From the NCBI RefSeq assembly GCF_963259705.1, contig NC_081848.1, positions 52,537,408 to 52,601,407 of the forward strand: a DNA stretch of 64,000 nt, written 5' to 3'. Position 1 is the first letter of the stretch. The number at the start of each line of letters is the position of its first letter. Positions 58,600-64,000 of this stretch are shown in pieces. The position numbers were made by a program, and so were the translations under genes. Below the pieces are notes generated by a model, which was not told the origin of the DNA, ran no database searches, and worked only from the letters and a program-made list of their open reading frames with translations. The DNA is from Myotis daubentonii (Eukaryota; Chordata; Mammalia; Chiroptera; Vespertilionidae).

Positions 58600-59070
58600 A
58601 TATACCCACCCCATGTTCCCCTTCCCCCTTCCAAATCTCATTAGGAAGTCAAATTAGAAGCGTCCACGCAGCCAAGTTTTGTTTTGCAGACGCAGCCCTG
58701 CCCCCCCTCACGGAGCCCGCTCTCGATTGAGGTTAATGGGATTCCAGCCTCCCTGGGGCCAGCGGAAAGCCAGGCTGACCTACTTTGCCAGGTCCTGCCC
58801 GTGGAAGCTGACTTGTTTTTCAATGATCTTCATCTTTATCCACAGGACCACTTCTCCAAGGACAGCCACCAATGAACAAATTAGCTGCTGACTTGTTTAG
58901 CTCAATAAATCAAGCTGTGGCTCCCACAGCCCAGAGCGCAGGTAGAGACAGGAAAGACAAATTCTCAACGAAACCCACATCCGTCACTAGTTCCTCTGGC
59001 ACCGGAATAGAAAACGCCCAGGGTTCCTGCAAATCAATTCAGAGTGTCCACCACGCGGTTCCTCTGGTCT
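58600..59070. other. Unique segment, possible conserved non-coding DNA
   Basis: No repeat seen. It carries several homeodomain-like AATTAG words (TCAAATTAGAAGC, GAACAAATTAGCTGC). Short open frames cross it but none has recognisable coding sequence. Confidence 0.22.
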
Positions 59071-60052
59071 AGTCTGGATGCGAGGAATTACTGAAACTTT
59101 TAAAAAGAAATTCTAGCTCTTTAAAAAATAAAATAGTAGAGATTGTATTTTAAAGAATTTACATTCCTTTTCACATAATGAGTTCCCTTAGTTATTCCGG
59201 CCACTCTGTTTTAATTAGCATTTGGTTAGACAACGGTCCCTGTTTTAGAGACAGATGGTGAGGCAAGTGTATTGGAGACACGGTCACCCTCACCAGAAAT
59301 CCCACCTCTGGAGGACTGTACCCCAGAATCACCCAAGACATAAGGTCAGAGACATCTCTCTCCAGGGCTGAAGGCACAGCACCCTCCCTGCTCCCTGTAG
59401 CACTTGCTCAGACCCACTGATGTCCTCAGGATTGTAAAGGAAGACTGGACCAGAGGATCTAATCAGCCAGATGGACCCGGAGCCCTAGATGCCTCCAGGT
59501 TATATTCAGTTTTCCAAGCCAGGAACCCTTCCTCCACGCACTCAGGATTTCAGCCTAGTGCATGGATAGAGCGCCCTCTAGTGGTATGACTGAGTTTCTG
59601 CAACACCAAAAGCTCTTTATTGGGGATTATTTGAAATACATGATGAGGAGACAGAACTCATCATATCAGTGACCTGAGTCTCATAAAAGCCTTTATTGCC
59701 TCTTTTGTGGTGTTTTTGGAAGTTCTGTTTAGAAATGTTTCCTCTTATCTTTTGAGATGGTGCTATTTTCTTACGGATTTGGATTAGCTCTGGAGATGCA
59801 ATAGATATTAACATTTGTCAGTCACACTAACTTAGTGTGACTAGAGGGAGACCTTTTGGCCAACATGTTATTATTTATCTCTAACTCAATACCGCTGTTT
59901 TCATGACACAGATGTTTTTAGTTGGTGTCTAATTCAATTAGTTACCTCTGTGGTTGCTTTTACTATTGCAAAGCTGAAAAACTAACTTTCTCTAACAGAT
60001 CAGAAAACTTGACATTTTTATCTTTTTTCTGATTGTTTTCTATTTAACACTG

Positions 60053-60053
60053 G

Positions 60054-60084
<31 letters not shown>
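60053..60084. repeat. (TG)n microsatellite
   Basis: About 32 bases of TG, uninterrupted after GGA. Confidence 0.98.
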
Positions 60085-60085
<1 letters not shown>

Positions 60086-61639
60086 TATTAAATGTGAATA
60101 CGATATTTTTAAATTGCAATTAAGTTAGCCGAACCCCACTTGTTGCACAATCTTTTCTTTCCCCCTAATTTGGAATAAATCTTCTCTAAAGTTCGTGGGA
60201 ACTCCAGTCTGTGCCACTAATTTATATTTATTTCTTATCCTGAATATTGCATCATTTTAATTTTCATGCTTTAGAACATATTCAGTATATGATATGACCA
60301 CATCTTTGCTAGAAAGCTGATTAAAATTTAAATCCCACATAGAAAACTGAAACCAATATGGGGAAATGTGGCATATAAGAAAACATGAGTAAGAATTTTA
60401 ATTATGGTTTGGACAAATTAAAGAACTCCGATCACATCTAGCATTTCCTAAGGAAAGTTTATGTATATTCTTATCCATTTCATTATTTTAAATAGCATTT
60501 TTATTATCGAAGTAATAAATACGTTGAGGTGATTTTTAAATTAAATTTGAAGGTCAAAGGAAGTACAAGAGTTTCACATTCATTTCTTAGATTAATTCAT
60601 TTATTTCAACAACTCTTTGAGGAGAATCCACCGCACTGAGTCCTAAGCCAGGCACTGGGAGTTAGCTGTGCCCAAGACAGAAATGGCCCCCACACTCTAG
60701 GAGCCCAATCGGGAAGGTGGAAATCAAACATGACACTCCATGGAAACACTGAGTTCAACATGCTCTGAGAAGGTGCACCGGGGCCTTCAGCAATTGCGGT
60801 GAAGTCAGGAAACACTTCCCGCAGGACACGTTATGTAAGCTAGCGGTCGGTCGGGGTGAATTTTCCAGTCAAGGGGGCAAGAAAAGAGCAGGGCGTAGCC
60901 GAAGATTAGAAAACCGCTCCTAGGCCCTTATAGATTCACATGTACCATATTACCCAGCCTTAGGTCAGGTGTGTGTGCAGGGATTGGTTGCTGCCCGTTT
61001 CTGCCTCCTGAAATATGTACCAAAGATTATAGGATCCCTCACTCAGATTACAGATTTGGCCAAAATGCATTTGCAGAGAACAGTTTGCATAAGTCCTTAT
61101 AAAACCCAACGTTCTCAGCTGGTAGCATCCATCACTGGGCAGTGTAGATGGATGGGGGTTGGTTTGGTTTCTCCAGCTCTGGATTCCTCAGTAGAGCTGT
61201 TTTTGTCCCCTTGGGTTATGGCGAATAGTGTGACCAGTGGGGTACGGGACATGAACTACTAACCTGACCCAAAGCCACATGCTCAGGGAGCTGGAAAGGT
61301 AATAGGTGGAGAGGATGGTCTCTATGGCAATGAAAGAGGAAGGTTGCTCTCCGAGGCACTGCTGGGCTCCAGGGGCCAAGGGCCAAGGAGGGCTGGGGCG
61401 TCCAGCAGCCCTGCCCAGATGCCAGTGTTCTCTGTCGGGCACTCATGGAAGGCAGGCCCCCGACTGTGTCCTCTTAGTCCCTAGGTGAGCAAGGCTGCAG
61501 CTCCCCGGACACAGGTCTTCCAGGAACCAGGTCTTTAAGGAAGCTGCTAAAACCACTGACCTGCCTGCCAGGACACACGGGCATGGGGAAGAAAACGGGC
61601 ATAGTGCTAACAGCTCTGGTGCCAGGACCCAGGCTGAGT

Positions 61640-61790
61640 GCTGTGAGCACATGATCTCCCTGAACACAGTGACCCACGTGGGGATCCCCATGTTGTAGGT
61701 TTGGACACTGAGGCACAGAGAGGTTTGGAAATTTGTCCAAGGCTGCGCAGCTATGAGAGGCAGTGCCAGGATGCACCCGGGCTTCCCGCT
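61640..61790 (-). repeat. MIR SINE relic
   Basis: TTTGGACACTGAGGCACAGA, AATTTGTCCAAGGCTGCGCA and GCTATGAGAGGCAGTG are reversed MIR. Confidence 0.78.
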
Positions 61791-62301
61791 CTGCGATGCC
61801 CATTGTTTGATCCCATCTGGCCTGCCAGGGCCCAAGGGGTCCAGTTCCATGGCTCCTAACCAGGCTGGAGTCCATGCTTTCCGGGGACAGGTGAGGGCAG
61901 CCAGAAGCAGCTGGTCCCAACAGAGGGACACAGGGACTCCCAACAGCTGAGGTGGCCCAGCTGCCAGCTGGACTGAGCAGACGAGCTGGTCCCCAGCCGA
62001 GGATTCCCCGCGGTTAGCAGCCTGGGGGGGTGGCGGCAGGCAGAGCTGCCTTCCAACCTCGGCCCGCTGTTGTCGCTAAGTTCATGAACCTCTGTAGACG
62101 CTTTGCTTTCTTCTCTACAATGCGATATAATCACTCTAACCCCGCAGGATTGTCCTGGGGGTAGGGAAAGAAAATACCGCAGGTCTGCCACGCAGGGTGT
62201 GCCGACTGACTCTAATCCTCGCCAGGCCCCTCGCTGGGCGCCTGCCTGATCTCTACAGCCCTGGCTGTGCCACGCCAGCACGACCAAGGGTGATCCCGAG
62301 T

Positions 62302-62319
62302 GGGGGGGGGGGGGGGGGG
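62302..62319 (+). repeat. Poly-G run
   Basis: Eighteen consecutive G residues. The length is likely to vary between individuals and sequencing runs. Confidence 0.85.
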
Positions 62320-62934
62320 TGAAAGGATTAAGGAAAGACAGACAAGAGGATAATAGCTGGGTCTCGGTGGGACGCTGCCTCCCTGATGAGGAGACAACAG
62401 CGCCCACAAGCCGTGTCTTTATTTTATAGCAGATGCCACGAGGCAAAGTAGGGGCGTGATCACGTTGTTTACAGCATTCTCGTGAGTTTCAACCTCACTC
62501 AACTACATGCACCCAAACTCTATCACAAGGCACGTGGGGCTACGTGTTCGGACCATAGGCTCAAGCTCACAACCACAGCCGTTGGTTATAACTGTACTGG
62601 AAGGGCCCTGCCCTCCAGCTGGGACTTGCACGTGGCAGTGAGAGGACCCTGTCCTTTCAGTAGTCCGAGGCTTGAACCTGGCCAAAACCCCGTAACCGTG
62701 CCCCACACCTGGCCACTCCTAAGCCTCCTTAGCAGCACAGGGACAGGTTGAAGAGCTGCCTCTTGTAGTCGGGGGTTGTCAGCCAGAGGCCCCTGGCTCT
62801 GCAGCCGGTCCCGGCTGGCCGACTGGAGCGCAGGGCTGTGAGTCGGGGCCGGGGCGGGGCCATGGAGGCAGCAGGATCTGGTGTAGATCTCCGCACAGTG
62901 AGGAAGGGGCAGGGTGGAGGATTCAGAGCTGGAT

Positions 62935-63115
62935 GATGAACAGGATACCGACCTTGTATGGACGTGGGTTGCGGTCTCCATTCTACCACTTCACTTGGTG
63001 ACTTTGGACAAATTTCATAACCCATCTGAGCCTAGGTTTCCACATCCATAAATTGGAGTTGGGTATCCCGTTCTGAGGATTCGATGAGAATGTATAAGAA
63101 AGGGCTGAGGGCATT
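62935..63115 (+). repeat. MIR SINE relic
   Basis: CTACCACTTCACTTGGTGAC, TGAGCCTAGGTTTCCACATC, CATAAATTGGAGTTGGGTAT and GAGGATTCGATGAGAATGTA follow MIR order. Confidence 0.82.
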
Positions 63116-63184
63116 GTTAGCCAGTTTTTATTTGTAAAGTTCATCTCACATCCAACACAGCTGGGCTCACATGTAGCACAAAGT

Positions 63185-63300
63185 ATTTATTCATTCATTT
63201 ATTCAGAAACATTTACAGAGCATCTACTCCGTGCCAGGCACTGTTACGGGAACTGGAATTAAAGCCGTGAAGAAGGCAGACAAAAGCCCTCTTTCCTAGT
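63185..63300 (-). repeat. L2 relic
   Basis: TTATTCATTCATTTATTCAG, AGCATCTACTCCGTGCCAGG and CACTGTTACGGGAACTGG, the reversed L2 3' end. Confidence 0.7.
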
Positions 63301-63368
63301 CAATAAATAGCTAAACAAATAAATAAAGGAATAGTAAGTGCTGTGTACACATTAAAAGTGGATGGGAC

Positions 63369-63575
63369 TTAGCCAGTTTGGCTCAGTGGATAGAGCATCG
63401 GCCTGCGGACTGAAGGGTCCCAGGGTCGATTCTGGTCAAGGGCACGGGCCCTGGCCGGGGCTCATGCAGGAAGCAACCAATCGATGTGTTTCTCTCACAT
63501 TGATATTTCTCTCTGTCTTTCCCTCTCTCTAAAAATCAATGGGAAAATATCCTTGAATGAGGATTAAAAAAAATA
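63369..63575 (+). mobile_element. VES SINE (diverged)
   Basis: Head TTAGCCAGTTTGGCTCAGTG and GATAGAGCATCGGCCTGCGG. The middle is shortened, and the end TTGAATGAGGATTAAAAAAA differs from most copies here. Confidence 0.9.
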
Positions 63576-63713
63576 GTAGGTAAGATGGCAGCATATGGTT
63601 CTCTCTACGTGTGGCCAAAGGATAAACTCGGGAGAGAGAATGGTGTAAACCACTCATGGCCAAAGGCACGGGGAGACTGAGAATCTGCCTTCCTGTGCCT
63701 TCATCCTTTACAC

Positions 63714-64000
63714 CAGGCATGTCAAACTCAAAGGCTAACACGGGCCAAATAAACAAGGTTTAAGTGCATGTGGGCCGCAAAAAAGCAAAAGCTTCCATTT
63801 TCATAGAAACAAATGTAGTTTTATTTCGATGGAGACATGCTGAATACAAAGGGCTAAAATAAATGAGTCACCATTAACATAAAATAATAAAACATTTTAA
63901 TAAAAATTAATATTTTCTCTTGAACATTAACTTACCAGACACTGAATAACTGCACAAATTGATAAGCGTAACACAAATAAACCTATTTTTCTTGTTCTCC
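63714..64000 (+). mobile_element. hAT-like DNA transposon, left part (runs off window)
   Basis: Starts CAGGCATGTCAAACTCAAAG and continues through GTGCATGTGGGCCGCAAAAA, the left end of a bat hAT-type element. The right end lies outside the window, so neither its size nor whether it carries coding sequence can be told. There is no open frame of note in the visible 287 bp. Confidence 0.7.

Larger units (their letters stand above)
52841..64000 (+). other. SPON1: SPON1 intron downstream of the exon (partial)
   Basis: The intron opens with the consensus donor GTAAGT and continues to the window edge. The next coding segment of the spondin-N domain was not recognised before 64000. It holds SINEs, a mariner-like MITE, L2 and MIR relics, an ancient repeat at 56950-58300 and, from about 58.4 to 63.3 kb, mostly unique sequence with simple repeats. 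Confidence 0.75.

Noticed and set aside
61443..62446. Overlapping long open frames on the minus strand (166, 148 and 196 codons) as possible genes
   Set aside because: They overlap each other in different frames, lie in GC-rich DNA, cross a MIR and the poly-G run, and show no recognisable domain or splice pattern.
62810..62890. GC-box promoter near GGGGCCGGGGCGGGGCC
   Set aside because: A short GC-rich patch without other promoter features or CpG island length; too weak to call.
52841..64000. The next SPON1 exon
   Set aside because: I looked for the following spondin-N coding segment on the + strand and did not recognise it. The next exon is probably beyond the window.

Overview
The window is nuclear DNA from a vesper bat (family Vespertilionidae). 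Three repeat groups together support this. There are about seventeen tRNA-derived VES-type SINEs, with heads reading like CTAGCCGGCTTGGCTCAG followed by CT-rich tracts. There are six HeliBat-type non-autonomous Helitrons, with 5' ends like TCCTATATAATAAAAGG and 3' ends like TGCACTGGGCCTCTAG. There are two copies of the hAT transposon known as SPIN (SPACE INVADERS). The genus cannot be fixed from this alone.

The only protein-coding sequence I can support is a single 65-bp internal exon on the + strand at 52776-52840. It has a clean AG acceptor and a GTAAGT donor, and it encodes part of the spondin-N domain of F-spondin (SPON1). I therefore read nearly all of the window as SPON1 intron: about 52.8 kb upstream of the exon and 11.2 kb downstream. 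No other SPON1 exon was recognised. Apart from one L1 ORF2 remnant and a decayed Tigger-like transposase fragment, the long open frames look like chance frames in GC-rich or low-complexity DNA.

Layout: 1-4 kb is mostly unique or old sequence with MIR and L1 relics. 4-5.8 kb is an ancient L1 broken by a SINE and a Helitron, with another Helitron beside it. 6-14 kb is mainly unique sequence with a Tigger-like fossil, a SINE and the first SPIN copy. 14.5-22.5 kb holds an L1 3' fragment, a hAT inside an L2, a 5'-inverted L1 with a SINE inside it, and a Helitron containing L1-like sequence. 22.5-27 kb holds old L1, a younger L1 and a MaLR LTR. 28.5-29.4 kb is a solo endogenous-retrovirus LTR with an exact 6-bp target duplication, antisense to the gene. 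31-44 kb holds SINEs, a MIR split by an L1, a mariner-like MITE, an MLT1 LTR, three Helitrons (two of them abutting), a Tigger, the second SPIN copy and another hAT. 44-59 kb has unique sequence that may include conserved non-coding elements, the exon, a double insertion at one site, many SINEs and two copies of an ancient repeat. 59-64 kb is mostly unique and ends in a hAT that runs off the window.

I found no previously undescribed biological system. The points of interest are the exon that identifies the locus and a well-preserved record of nested and horizontally acquired transposons. Repeat names come from recognition of their sequences, not from a database search. Boundaries are good to a few bases where a target duplication is stated and approximate elsewhere.
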